Shown here in pieces: positions 43,786-56,108 of a stretch of DNA of 64,000 nt. A program made the position numbers and the translations under genes. Within the stretch, counting starts at the first letter, position 1, and every line of letters starts with the position of its first letter. This stretch comes from Cyrtodaria siliqua (Eukaryota > Mollusca > Bivalvia > Adapedonta > Hiatellidae): assembly GCA_037043455.1 (NCBI GenBank), contig JAWPHD010011477.1, positions 19,532 through 83,531 of the forward strand, in the 5' to 3' direction. The notes beneath the pieces were generated by a model. It was not told the DNA's origin. It did not search any database and was given only the letters and a program-made list of their open reading frames with translations.

Positions 43786-45039
43786 AAAGAAAGACGGATT
43801 ATCACGACATCTTTACGATGATATGATTTACAAATGTTGTATAATCCTTAGTCATGGTCATTTCTATTCAGCATCTATTAAACAGTTACGACATGTATCA
43901 ACATAGGTTCTGAACATTGCAATGCACAGCATTCTAGTATTCAGTATTTTGGTTCTATGATTATGTGTGCCTAAATCCTGAAAAGGACGGTAACGTTTGA
44001 TATGTGTCTCAATCCTGTCTTGTCGAACTAAACATGATTATTTAGATAAGTTTATCTCAGGATTAAAATACCTTGTGAATCAAATAGGAAAGATGATTGA
44101 TTGGTTTTCACGCAACATATATAATTATGCAGTTTTATTGTCTATCGGCGTAGCCACTATTAGGCCATATAGGCCTGGGCCTAGTTCTCTCAATTTGAAA
44201 AATGAGAATAAAATGGGAAGTCCAAAATTTCAATAAAAACTGAAGCCGGATGGGGAGGTTATAGGGGATGGGTAAAGGATCAACATTTGTTTCTTATGTT
44301 ATGTTCCTGTGTAGGTAATTCAAATTTGTCAACACATATTCTTCAAATACAACACAAGTGTTCCGTCAGATATACGCCAAAACGCACCATTACATAGCTA
44401 CGTTTTGACCATTACATAGCTACGTTTTGAATAAAAAAAAGGGAACATTCCCCTGGACGCCGCTTCGCACCCCCTAGCTCATTCTAGTTTATCGGGCCTA
44501 TATATGCATTTCAGGTCAGCTACGTCTCTGTTGTCAATCCGCCACATTCTGGTGTAGTCAATATTTACATCAATCATAAATACGAACAATTCTCTATACA
44601 ATATAATACCAACGTGAAACCACTCGGGTGAATACTGACTAAACGCCAGTCGAGTTATTCATCCACATATACTATTATGTTATTATGATATTGAGTTCCC
44701 ACCATTGACGTTACATAAGGGCTTGTTATCATATTCATTATTTTATTATTTAAGTCGCAAGACATTTTAAAACTTTTTTTTTTGTTGTATACAATTAGAC
44801 ATTTCTGATGCAAGTTAACCAGATAGGTTATACACTTATTTTACGCAGAAGATATCCACAATCATATAGTAAATGCTTCAGGCTTGTTCTTGTTATTGTT
44901 ATTTTAATTTATCTTAATTTTGAATGAAAATACGTGGATTTGCAAACACTTCTTTTTTTCCATGCTGGAAATGTCCATTTATGAAAAAAGGACATATAAT
45001 GTATCCATAGTATTAATAAATTAAGAATGCACTTGTTTG
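43786..45039. other. Unassigned; one 22-bp direct repeat
   Basis: 'ccattacatagctacgtttt' is repeated head-to-tail (44,387-44,408 and 44,409-44,430). Nothing else recognised. Confidence 0.5.
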
Positions 45040-45283
45040 TGTTGTATAAATCGTTACCATTAATTAATATGATACATAACGGCTCTTATAAATTCTTGTT
45101 TTGTAGTCGATGTACATTTTATTTGGATAATATGCACAACTAAACACAGAATTAATCAATATTGATGATTTCGCAACTAAAACTAGCCGAGTCGTCGTGT
45201 TTTTCAGGCCAAACATTTTTATAAACAATAATTAACCTGAAGGTAACATGTGGCTTCTTTTAATGCATATGCACATTTCACAT
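45040..45283 (+). repeat. Paralogous left flank of minisatellite 1
   Basis: Aligns with 54,870-55,115: 'gttgtataaatcgtta', 'attttatttg', 'aattaat..atattgatgatt', 'gagtcgtcg' and 'ccaaacattt' occur in the same order and spacing. This marks one duplicated ancestral locus. Confidence 0.75.
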
Positions 45284-47486
45284 GTGTGTTTATTTTACCC
45301 TGTAATGAAGCATTGAAGGAGCACACGGCAATCTTGGTGTGTTTATTTTACCCTTTAATGAAGCATTAAATGAGCACACGGCAATCTTGGTGTGTTTATT
45401 TTACCATTTAATGAAGCATTTAAGGAGCACACGGCAATCTTGGTGTGTTCATTTTACCCTGTAATGAAGCATTAAAGGAGCACACGGCAATCTTGGTGTG
45501 TTTTTTTTACCCTTTAATGAAGCATTAAAGGAGCACACGGCAATCTTGGTGTGTTTATTTTACCCTAAAATGAAGCATGAAAGGAGCACACGGCAAGCAT
45601 TAAAGGAGCACATGGCAATATTGGTGTGTTTTTTTACCCTGCAATGAAGCATTAAAGGAGCACACGGCAAGCATTTAAGGTGCACACGGCAATCTTGGTG
45701 TGTTTTTATTTTTCCCTGCAATGAAGCATTAAAGGGACACATGGCAATCTTGGTGTGTATATTTTACCCTGCAAAGGTGCACACGGCAATCTTGATGTGT
45801 TTATTTTACCTGTTATGAAGCATTAAAGGAGCACACGGCAATCTTGATGTGTTTATTTTACCTGTAATGAAGCATTAAAGGAGACACGGCAATATTGATG
45901 TGTTTATTTTACCCGTAATGAAGCATTAAAGGAGCACACGGCAATCTTGATGTGTTTATTTTCGACTTTAATGAAGCATTAAAGGAGCACACGGCAGTCT
46001 TGATGTGTTTATTTTCCCTGTAAAGAAGCATTAAAGGACCACATGGCAATCTTGGTGTTTTTATTTTACTCTGTTATGAAGCTATTAAAGGAGCACACGG
46101 CAACCTTGATGTGTTTATTTTACCCTGCAATGAAGCATTAAAGGAGCACACGGCAAGCATTTAAGGTGCACACGGCAATCTTGATGTGTTTTTATTTCCC
46201 CCTGCAATGAAGCATTAAAGGGACACATGGCAGTCTTGGTGTGTATATTTTACCCTGCAAAGGTGCACACGGCAATCTCGATGTGTTTATTTTAACCTGT
46301 AATGAAGCATTAAAGGAGCATACGGCAATCTTGGTGTGTTTATTTTACCCTGTAATGAAGCATTAAAGGAGCATTCGGCAATCATGCTGTGTTTATTTTA
46401 CCCTGTAAAGGTGCACACGGCAATCTTGATGTGTTCATTTTACCCTGTAATGAAGCATTAAAGGAGCACACGGCAATATTGATGTGTTTATTTTACCCTG
46501 TTATGAATCATTAAAGGAGCATACGGCAATCTTGCTGTGTTTATTTTACCCTGTTATGAAGCATTAAAAGAGCATACGGCAATCTTGGTGTGTTTATTTT
46601 ACCCTGTAATAAAGCATTTAAGGAGCACACGGCAATCTTGCTGTGTTTATTTTACCCTGTAATGACGCATTAAAGGAGCACACGGTAATCTTGATGTGTT
46701 TATTTTATCCTGTAATGAAGCATTAAAGGAGCACACGGCAATCTTGATGTGTTTATTTTCGACTTTAATGAAGCATTACAGAATCACACGGCAGTCTTGA
46801 TGTGTTTATTTTACCCTGTAATGACGCATTAAAGGAGCACACGGCAATCTTGATGTGTTTATTTTCGACTTTAATTAAGCATTACAGAAGCACACGGCAA
46901 TCTTGATGTGTTTATTTTACCTGTAATGAAGCATTAAAGGAGCACACGGCATAATTGATGTGTTTATTTTACCTGTAATGAAGCATTAAAGGAGCACACG
47001 GCAATCTTGATGTGTTTATTTTCGACTTTAATGAAGCATTAAAGGAGCCCACGGCAGTCTTGATGTGTATATTTTCCCTGTAAAGAAGCATTAAAGGACC
47101 ACATGGCAATCTTGGTGTTTTTATTTTACTCTGTAATGAAGCTATTAAAGGAGCACACGGCAACCTTGATCTGTTTATTTTACCCTGTAATGACGCATTT
47201 AAGAAGCACAGGGCAATCTACATTTTACCCTGTAATGAAGCATTAAAGGAGCACACGGCAATCTTGGTGTGTTTATTTTAACCTGTATTGAAGCATTAAC
47301 GGGGCACACGGCAATCTTGGTGTGTTTATTTTACCCTGTAATGAAGCATTAAAGAGGCACACGGCAATATTGATGTGTTTATTTTACCCTGCAATGAAGC
47401 ATTAAAGGACCACACGGCAATCTTGTTTTTTATTTAACCCTGTAATGAAGCATTAAAGGAGCACACGGCAATCTTGATGTGTTTAA
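45284..47486 (+). repeat. Minisatellite 1, about 53-bp unit, about 40 copies
   Basis: Unit: 'tgtgtttattttaccctgta' + 'atgaagcattaaaggagcac' + 'acggcaatcttgg'. Variants include truncated units ('ctgcaaaggtgcacacggc') and 'ttcgactttaatgaagc' units. Blocks of variant units are repeated at about 0.5-1.1 kb distances. The core 'ttaaaggagcacacggcaat' matches minisatellite 2. Downstream of it, short unrelated DNA (47,497-47,745) intervenes. Confidence 0.9.
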
Positions 47487-47496
47487 TACTCGGGCC

Positions 47497-47745
47497 TACC
47501 ATAAAAAAGTGTTGGCTTTCTGTTTCCCTACCTACAAAGGGCCCTACTAAAAAGGGCTATACCCAAACTTTTTATAACAATGTTTTAACATTAATTTTTT
47601 GTTGCTATCTTCAGTATATTTTTTGTTTAATTTCTTAAGGTGTTTACTGTCCTTGGCAAAAAAAAAATCACCTACCTACCTACCCATTTACGAAATCCTG
47701 AGTCGGGAAACAGCAAACTTTTTTTTTTAAGGATGGCCTCGCGAT
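47497..47745. mobile_element. Small element with GGCC/TAAAAAAAGT-type ends
   Basis: Left 'gggcctaccataaaaaagtg' + 'ttggctttctgtttccc' and right 'gggaaacagcaaactttttt' + 'ttaaggatggcc' are imperfect inverse copies of about 45 bp. Poly-purine/GGTAGG blocks lie inside. It is inserted between minisatellite 1 and the shared right flank. Confidence 0.55.
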
Positions 47746-47764
47746 ATCCCGCTTTCTTCCCTAC

Positions 47765-48035
47765 ATAACCTGCGTATGCGCAATCATTAATAATTATAAT
47801 TAGAATAGTCCAAGGCAAATTGTTTTTACATTTGTTACTAAGTATTGATTATTGCCCCACTTATTTAAAAACAAAACAAAAAATAAATAAATAAAACCTG
47901 GTAAAATAACGGAAACAAATCTCAAATTTCAAAATGTGTTACAGGATTAATCGATGTTGTCATTTTAATGCATGATATAAATCTCTAGAGTGCCACGTGT
48001 CCCTTTAACGTTTATTTCCAGGCACTATGTTCATG
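47765..48035 (+). repeat. Paralogous right flank of minisatellite 1
   Basis: 'cctacataacctgcg', 'aatcattaataattataatt', 'agaatagt' and 'caaattgttttt' align with 56,098-56,170. A reverse core 'gtgccacgtgtccctttaac' (47,990-48,009) then aligns with 56,445-56,463, and 'caggcactat' follows in both. Confidence 0.75.
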
Positions 48036-48112
48036 TTATCTTAAATATATTGCTTGCTACTGACTTTGATTCAATCAGGGCTTTATATGAAATCAAACGT
48101 ATAATGTACATA

Positions 48113-48380
48113 CAGGCCCGTAGCTATGCTACCAAGGCAGTTGCCTCGGTACAATTTTGAAAAAGTACCAAACATTGATTAAACAGTTTAATGTTATAGC
48201 TAATCAATAAATTAAATACCCTTGATTATAATTGTCTAATAAAGAACTGAAAGTCTTGCCCGTGGAATGCACTTACATCAGGAAATCTCATTTAGTCAAC
48301 ATTTGTTTCCTGTGGGCATGTCCTTAGACCCCGAGAAAGGGATTTGCATCGATTTAATTTCAGGGCTGGCTACGGGCCTA
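48113..48380. mobile_element. MITE with AGGCCCGTAGC ends
   Basis: 'caggcccgtagctatgct' (48,113) and 'ggctggctacgggccta' (48,364-48,380) are inverse over about 13 bp. Interior AT-rich, non-coding. A related 'aggagcgtagctggcc' lies at 48,571. Confidence 0.6.
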
Positions 48381-48876
48381 AACGGTAAGCATTGTGTATG
48401 TGTTGATAATATAGACACATTTCATTAAAAGGAAGATAAACCAGCAATGATGGAATGTTGATTTAGACCAACGAGTTTGGATGTCAATTACAAATTAATT
48501 ATGCGCTATATTGGTGAGGTGGTGATGTGGTGGTGGAGGTCATCATACATCATAGTGTGCAGGAGCGTAGCTGGCCGCTATTAAGTTTAGGCCCAATCAA
48601 TTGAGCATCATAGCCGCAAAGTTGCTAGTGGGCTATGGCAGCCTGCACGCCCCCTCGCCCATTATGTTTTAAAATTAAATGTAAGATGGTGCCTTCTTAC
48701 GAGTTTGGGGAGACAGTTTTTAAAATAACAAAAATTTAAAAAAAAATTGGATGGATTTCAAGATTGCATTGGCGAAACGGTATAATTCTGAACGTTATAA
48801 CAAAAGGTCTACATTTCGATTTTACAACAACACCGTATCACCCAATTTACCACCTTCATTTTTTTTAAATTATATA
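48381..48876. other. Unassigned interval
   Basis: 'gagtttggggagac' (48,699) recurs at 50,453, hinting at another dispersed repeat. No gene recognised. Confidence 0.4.
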
Positions 48877-48878
48877 TA

Positions 48879-49779
48879 CGAGGGACGTTCAAATAATACT
48901 TGGACATTTTTAATAGTTATTACACTTTTATAAATCAAGTAAATTAAATTATATAGCAATAAAGGTTTGCGCTTTCACTTTCATATCGGTGTATGTTATA
49001 AAACTATTTAAAAAATATTTCAAGAAACATGAGTTTTTACAACCCCACTGTACGTCATTTGTGTGCTATGGCGTCGCCGTGAAAACCAACAACAACCTAA
49101 CGTTATAAATGATGAAAAATGCTAGAAATAACAGACGTAATTGTTATTTAATTAGATTATTGTATTATTCATCGTTTGCATTACATAATTATGGTACAGC
49201 ATTGTTGAATAATCATGTTTTGTAAGTATATGACAGCTTCGGAAAGAGATCATATGAATTTGATCGAGATTAGTACAAATATTCAAAATATTTAGAAAAC
49301 AAATAGCATAGTCATTCCAAAAGACATGTTTATTGAACATATATCAGTATTCTTAATTTATTAACATATATAACTTGAAGTCGCCAATTTCAACTTAAAC
49401 GCGAGGAAGTGTCTGTCTACTTATTTATATTTATTCTAGTTCTCCATGTTCAATATTCACAACATTTCATGATGCAATTATGGAATACCATTGACAATGC
49501 TACTTTAGTTTTGTGTATTTTTGCCTCCGATTTTCCGTTTATTTAGCCATTTCCGAAATGCAGTTATAAACTACAGACGTCACATTTTGGATTGCTCCGT
49601 AGATGGGTTTCTGGCCCTAATATATCATGTATTGCAACGTAATTAGACATGGTATCGATGTTTTGTTTAAATCATTTGATTTCTTATGAGTTGGATTACA
49701 ACATGTATGAATCTTAAAGGTTTACGTCAATAAATGAGTGCGATATCGAAAAAGTCCGCATACTATTTGAAAGCCCTCG
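48879..49779. mobile_element. 901-bp mariner-like element, non-coding
   Basis: Ends CGAGGGACGTTCAAATAATA.. and the inverse of CGAGGGCTTTCAAATAGTAT are flanked by TA (48,877-48,878 and 49,780-49,781). The TACGAGGG..TTCAAA terminus is typical of mariner-type transposons. The interior is too short and interrupted to encode the usual roughly 340-residue transposase. A second left end is at 61,697. Confidence 0.8.
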
Positions 49780-49781
49780 TA

Positions 49782-51159
49782 TATATGTTTTTTAAGAATT
49801 TTCTTATTTTGGAAAAGGTTGTAGGCGCCTGTAGTGCCTATAATCAACTATGCCACTGATGGGTGATGATGGCAATTATATATGAAACAATTTTATTCTA
49901 ATCGGTTTGTATTTTAATCTCAGCATACATTCTAATATAACAGAACGATTACACGGAGCTTTGTCTTATAACATTTTGGAAAAGGAAGATATATCGTCGG
50001 AAAATTATCGCGATACGCAACTTTATATCATACAGAGCTAGGCCAAAATAACATCATAGGGGGTCCAGGCATGTTTCCCGGGCCTAGGCCCGAGGGGGTC
50101 CATGCATGCTCCCCGGGCATAGGCCCGAGGGGTTTCTTGCATGCTCCCCGGGTATATGCCCGAGGGGTCCAGGCATGCTCCCAGGGCCTAGCTTCCACAT
50201 GGCTACACGCCTGAGTTTCTTATCTCTTTTTCAATCCTAGTCACGATGACGTAGATCTAACGAAACGTTAATAATAGAAAAATAAATAGTTAATTTACTC
50301 AGTAAAGGTAAACTCTTTAGCTTAATATTACAATCGTAACGCTATTGATGATTATGTATATGTCATGTGATTTTATTTTTAAAAGCTGAATCAATAAGAA
50401 CAACCGACATTAAATAAACTTTTTTTCCGCTGGTAAAATGGTGCACTCTGACGAGTTTGGGGAGACGCGTTTGAGGATAAAGAGAACATATCAGGAAAAA
50501 GGTTTTCGACAGGGGTCTGGTCTGCATGCAGTGCCTAAAAGCAGCTACGCCACTAGAAACATATTTCTTTAGGGAAAGGTAAATATCTACTTTGGGCGGA
50601 GTAGATTTAAAATTTGAAAATGTGTGATTTGACTGATCGGTTCAACTGAAATAAATTTAATTTAGAGCTTACTGGGGCATGTGATATAAAATGGACGGTC
50701 AGCAAAGATTATCATTGATATAAGTTTGTAATTATACGGATTTGATTTTCATGTTTTGTACAATTTGTGATACATCATTGACGTGTTATACTTCAATAAT
50801 ACCACAAAAAATGAAAAACAATCCTTAAATATATTTGCGTTGGAATGGTGTGAAAATATCTCATTGAAAGTTCCATTAAATTGCATTAATCATCATATGC
50901 ATACCATCTTTGGGATGGTTCAAATTTCTGTACTTCTGACAATTTAAATATTGAGTTCTGTTCAACACAAGTCTAGCGGACATGAACGGTAGCAAGCACT
51001 ATTTACTACCGTTCATGAAGAGTCTCAATGTTTAGCATGTTTAGCGGTGGACCCATTTACAATTTGACACTTTCCTCATTGATTGTGCGATGACCGGATA
51101 AACTGTGGACCCTATGATGACGTGACGTCGACCTAAATCTTCAAAGGGCGAGTAATTGC
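49782..51159. other. Unassigned apart from a minisatellite
   Basis: Contains the GC-rich repeat listed separately (50,059-50,191) and, at 50,440-50,560, text shared with 48.7 kb. No gene recognised. Confidence 0.4.
50059..50191 (+). repeat. GC-rich minisatellite, 35-bp unit, nearly 4 copies
   Basis: Units start at about 50,059, 50,094, 50,128 and 50,163 and read 'gggggtccatgcatgctccc' + 'cgggcataggcccga'. Each has palindromic CCCGGG, CATGCATG and GGGCCTAGGCCC-type parts. GC content is far above the surroundings. Confidence 0.85.
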
Positions 51160-51395
51160 ATTGTGGCTTTCTATGCTTTTGTTTTTTATATTCATATATG
51201 CATGATCATCTATGTGTTATACTTATATTGCCTATTAATGCTGCCTTGTTTGATAGAGAATATTACCCGGCGGGAATTTATTTATTAGCAATGTCACGTT
51301 TTATTGGGATGACGATCGGATAAGAGTGAGGTTTGTGCACCCTTAAACCTGATTTAAACGCCCAGTTTCCCTTTTCCATTGACCGTTCCACTAAC
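51160..51395 (+). repeat. Family-R dispersed repeat, copy 1
   Basis: Shares 'ttgtggctttctatgctttt', 'ttgcctattaatgctgcctt', 'ttattgggatgac' and 'gcacccttaaacctg' with 60,685-60,935 in order. Non-coding. Confidence 0.7.
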
Positions 51396-52617
51396 CTGAC
51401 CGTGATGTCACTTGCATTGTTTTTTATTAACATTGTAACTGTTGTTTATGTCAATGCTTGTTTTAGTTGATTGTGTTCTGTGAAAGGTATTTTTCCCGTT
51501 CAACTGTTGTACCTACTTGTTGACATTTTTATAACGTCAAACTGATTCTACAGATTCGAATATTTCCATTTGTTTCATATTATATGTTATTATATGCACA
51601 TATACTTCACCCAGTTGGTAGAATGTTACGCAAACCAATCTAAACAAAGTGTCTAAACAAAAACCATTTAAAACAAATACCGAGGCGTTTATTATAAAAA
51701 AAGCAGTCTTCGTACTCAACCATGTAACAATTGCAACGTTTCAACGCGTTCGCTTGGCCGTTGGAAATAAAAACTTGACACGTATTTTTACGTAATTATA
51801 CAATGGACAACGACATAAAACAAAATGGTACTCGCCTTCGAGTATGTTCAAAGTCTACATCGTCTCTCGTCTATATGAACTCTATTGCTGGACCATTTGT
51901 CCATTTCCACTTCTAATCTATGAGACGATATCTAAGTATGGTTGTAACACAAAATTTGAAATATTTCGGTAAAACAAAACTCTGTGTGAATCAGTTAAAT
52001 CTTGCGTTCCATTCTTGTATAAAAACATCATTCAAACGTTGCTTATATCCTCCGATTGTATAATTGTAAACCAATATCTATTAATTGAGAACAGCCGTCT
52101 ATTTTTAATGTACTTCTACCTAGCTCACCATAAATAAAATCGTTTTGTGTAGATATCTTAACACCCAACAACTTTTTACAAAACTGAGTGACAATATGTT
52201 CAATACTGTTGGCTTGGGCATTTTGTTAGAAACATGTTGGAGACGACAACATTGTGTTACTATATTTCACATTTCTTCGCCATATAACGGGAATATGTTT
52301 TAGAAAAACAAATCTGAACTGTAAATTTAATGCGAGTGTCATGGATATAAATACTGTACTGTATGTAGGCGAGGGTACATGATTTAGAATAATAATAAAG
52401 AACTCCGAGTTATGATTGGTTCAAACGTGAAACCCATCAACCCATTTTAGTGATGGCCACGACATTCGAATTTGTTTCGTTGAATGCTGCAAAGAAATTG
52501 AACCAGGATTTCAGCTTTCTTAACCCTCTTTGAATGATGGGCAAAACGATATAGGTTTAAATACTATCTGCGGCGAATTGACACATTCACATACGAGCAG
52601 GCACGCACGCACGCATA
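51396..52617. other. Unassigned interval
   Basis: No repeat or gene recognised. Near 52,598-52,627 'gcacgcatatgatgcgtgc' is a small palindrome at the border of the next feature. Confidence 0.4.
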
Positions 52618-52737
52618 TGATGCGTGCAGTTTCCTGCAAACCATGGCAGATTTTAAGTAGTTAATTAATAATATTTGATATTAAAAGGTTAGCCAATCAT
52701 ACAAACGCTTTATTGTAAATTCAGTGGAACAATACAA
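52618..52737 (+). repeat. 120-bp inverted repeat, left copy
   Basis: 'gatgcgtgcagtttcctgca', 'aaaccatggcagat', 'ttaaaaggttagc' and 'caaacgctttattgtaaatt' occur in inverse order and orientation at 57,622-57,744. The two copies enclose 4.9 kb. Confidence 0.85.
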
Positions 52738-52760
52738 CAATACCCCCTTTCCCATCTCCT

Positions 52761-52771
52761 CAACACACACA

Positions 52772-52803
<32 letters not shown>
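52761..52803 (+). repeat. (CA)n microsatellite
   Basis: About 20 CA dinucleotides with one CTC interruption. Confidence 0.9.
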
Positions 52804-52804
<1 letters not shown>

Positions 52805-53094
52805 TTCAACAAAAACAACAAAAAAACACACACTTATCGTAACTAGTCGTCAGATGTAAATGTGAAAGATATACACCAACGTTAGTATTAACTGCGCGAG
52901 TTCAGAATCGTGAAGAGATGCACAACGTTTAAATCTTTCTGAAATAAGAACAGAATGTTGATATATAATTAATAGTCATCAAAGATAATGATGAATGCAA
53001 AGCAGTAAATCGTTTAATATAAGGCAACACAAGGGTCGTGGTTATACCGTACTACAACTACCATATAGATGAATTTATAGTACGGACGTCACTC

Positions 53095-53102
53095 TGACGT
53101 CA
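53095..53102. promoter_or_regulatory. Perfect CRE-type palindrome TGACGTCA
   Basis: TGACGTCA within the short repeat shared, inverted, with 39.66 kb. CREB/ATF-type consensus; no gene attached. Confidence 0.3.
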
Positions 53103-53104
53103 CA

Positions 53105-53180
53105 GTGTTACTAAGTACACCATGCTATAAAAAAGATAGAGTCTGTCTCAGCTCGTTAGTTATTTCAACACGCCCAAATC
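53105..53180 (-). repeat. Short repeat shared with 39.65 kb
   Basis: 'aagtacaccatgctataaaa' and 'tagagtctgtctcagctc' are the inverse of 39,650-39,725. Confidence 0.6.
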
Positions 53181-53215
53181 GGTGTTTAAATAAGCCAACT
53201 CGCCGAGACCAAACT

Positions 53216-53420
53216 ATATATATATTACTTAATTTAACTATAAATTAATGAATAAATTAATGAAAATAAATATATAAATTAATAACAAATGAATAAATCA
53301 ATAAATAAATTATAAATAAATCAATCAATAAATAAATCAATATACCAAAAAAATAAATAAACAAACAAACAAATTAAAAAAAACAACAGACAAACAAATA
53401 AATAACTAAATAAATGACTA
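53216..53420. repeat. AT-rich low-complexity (AAAT/AAAC-type)
   Basis: Irregular 'aataaataaat' and 'aaacaaacaaac' repeats. Confidence 0.85.
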
Positions 53421-54367
53421 GCGAATTATCCGACATCAGCTACATGCCACCATGAACATACCTTATATTGATTTATACATTTTCATGCCATTAAAGATGA
53501 ATCCAAGATTTGATTTTATGCTTAGCAGTGAAATAGTGGATTTTAGCAATGCAATAAAAGTGATATTTCATACGTGTGAAATATAGAGTTTTATTTTTTC
53601 ACTGCCGGAACTCCTTTTTTTCCAAAAACTATTTTTTTCTGAAAGTTGCTATAAATTTTTATCATTGGATTGGAAATAACTTAACTAAAAACATGAGTCG
53701 TAGATTATTGAAATCAGTTAAGTAGTTTAGAAGTTACGGGGAATTAAAAACAGCAATTTCATCATACTAAGCCAATGACGTCAACTATCGAAGTGATCAA
53801 ACTTCAATATTTTCACTCATGCTTCGCATTCGTGAAAATATAAAGTTTTCACATTTCTCGATGAAATAAAATCTGTTATTCACCCCAAAACAACAAATAT
53901 CCTCTATATATCTGGACGAAGGTTTAGAGGATCTTGAGGCTGAGCCACGTCTGCCATAATAATGTGTTACAAAAGAGCTTGAGATATCCTCCAAAGTGAA
54001 ATTTAAGAACGCCAACTGCAAAGAACAATAAAAGAGCGCACTTTGAAAGTACAGGTTGCATTTGCCAGATCTGTGTTTAAATATAATTATACTCTCCTTT
54101 GCATCGGTTATAAATCACTGTGTAATATTCTAATATTTGTATTTGAAACGTAAGGGTAAATACGTCCGCTGACTAGAGAGCGTAATTTAATAATTAAAAT
54201 CTTTTTTATATATATCGGTATCTATACAATTAAAATACATTATTTATTACGCTATAATTATTACACAGTAAATAAGTTCCTAACATTTTCAATTCGAATT
54301 CAGTCAAAATAATAAATTATGTTTTTATGAATGTAATAACAATAACAGTAACAATAACAATAACAAC

Positions 54368-54400
<33 letters not shown>

Positions 54401-54869
54401 CTCAATGTTTCTAGGATTTTATTAGATTCATATTTTCATAAACATTCTTGTCAAAAGATCGTCAATTAGGAAAATGCGATGCATTTAATTTTCTCATAAC
54501 TGGTTAGGAAAGAACAAAATTAGTAAAAATAAGACTAGCATTCATTCCGTTTTCTTTGAAAAACCTTCATACCAATATACAATTTCGAAAATACTGTTAT
54601 ACTTTAAATTGATGTTTTGTACATTATGGAGGAGGTTTATATATATTTATAAATAAATAATTCACACGAAAGTGTAATGTTCATCTATATTTGTGTTTAA
54701 ATGGATTGGAGGCGATCTGGAAGTATCATGGGTGTCAATGCAAATCGAAAAAAACACCATCAGACAGTTTCGTAATTAATGTGCATAAGCATTAAGCTAG
54801 GTCCCCTGATCCGTCCAATTTATTTATTGTTAATGAAATAGTTTAGTCTGAAAAACTAAACACGTTTCG
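53421..54869. other. Unassigned; CCAAT-CRE composite and (AAT)n
   Basis: GCCAATGACGTCA at 53,771-53,783 joins a CCAAT box to a perfect CRE palindrome. (AAT)n lies at 54,367-54,399. No reading frame can be tied to them. Confidence 0.45.
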
Positions 54870-55115
54870 TTGTATAAATCGTTAACAAAAATTCAAATGA
54901 TGATTTATGCGGCTGTGAACTCTTCAGTGTTTTGTGACCGAAGTACGTTTTATTTGAATTATATGAACAACTTTAAACGATATAAGCCCTCTTTGAATTA
55001 ATATTGATGATTTTGCAACAAAAACAAAACGAGTCGTCGAGTTGTCCGGACCAAACATTTGCATCAACAATAATATATGCGGCTAAATTTAAAACATATA
55101 CTTATGCACATTTCA
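54870..55115 (+). repeat. Paralogous left flank of minisatellite 2
   Basis: Counterpart of 45,040-45,283 (see that entry). Confidence 0.75.
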
Positions 55116-55269
55116 TATACAACTGAAGCATATTAATGGTGTTTTCATTTGTATTAGGATTGACACCAATATCTTTCTTACAGATCGTCTCCAGTCCCTT
55201 TAAATACTCATGTGTATATCAACACGCAAACAGAGAAAATAAAATGTACTAATGTTTTACGTTACAAAA

Positions 55270-56108
55270 GAGTTGTATAAAAGGCAGTTATATGTGCTGT
55301 CTGATTTTACATTAAAGGGACACACGGCAACCTTGATTTCTCTACATAGCCTGCAGTTACATGTGTTGTCTGATCTTACATTAAAGGGACACACTGTAAC
55401 CTTGATTTCTCTACATAACCTGCAGGTATATGTGATGTCTGATCTTACATTAAAGGCACACACGGCAACCTTGATTTCTCTACATAACCTTCATTTACAT
55501 GTGATGTCTGATTTTACATTAAAGGCACACACGGCAACCTTGATTTCTCTACATAGCCTGCAGTTGCATGTGATGTCTGATCTTACATTAAAGGGACACA
55601 TGGCAACCTTGATTTCTCTACAAAACCTGCAGTTATATGTAGTGTCTGATTTTACATTAAAGGCACACTCGGGAATCTTGATTTCTCTACATAACCTGCA
55701 GTTACATGTGATGTCTGATCTTACATTAAAGGCACACACGGCAACCTTGATTTCTCTACATAACCTGCAGTTATATGTGATGTCTGATCTTACATTAAAG
55801 GCACACACGGCAACCTTGATTTCTCTACATAGCCTGCAGTTGCATGTGATGTCTGATCTTACATTAAAGGGACACACGGCAACCTTGATTTCTCTACAAA
55901 ACCTGCAGTTATATGTAGTGTCTGATCTTACATTAAAGGCACACACGGGAATCTTGATTTCTCTACATAACCTGCAGTTACATGTGATGTCTGATCTTAC
56001 ATTAAAGGCACACACGGCAACCTTGATTTCTCTACATAACCTGCAGTTATATGTGATGTCTGATCTTACATTAAAGGGACACACGGCAACATTGATTTTC
56101 TCTACATA
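55270..56108 (+). repeat. Minisatellite 2, 69-bp unit, about 12 copies, with 4-unit order
   Basis: Unit: 'ctgcagttatatgtgatgtc' + 'tgatcttacattaaaggcac' + 'acacggcaaccttgatttct' + 'ctacataac'. Because 69 is divisible by 3, one forward frame (55,252-56,109, 285 codons) and one reverse frame (56,084-55,491, 197 codons) stay open, giving 23-residue repeats such as LYVMSDLTLKAHTATLISLH. These have no signal peptide or domain and are judged by-products. Units 4-7 and 8-11 match pairwise, a 276-bp higher-order period. Confidence 0.9.

Noticed and set aside
45560..47163. Repeat-peptide frames (MCPFNAS.., LMLHYR..) in minisatellite 1
   Set aside because: By-product of the 53-bp unit; frames break at every unit-length change.
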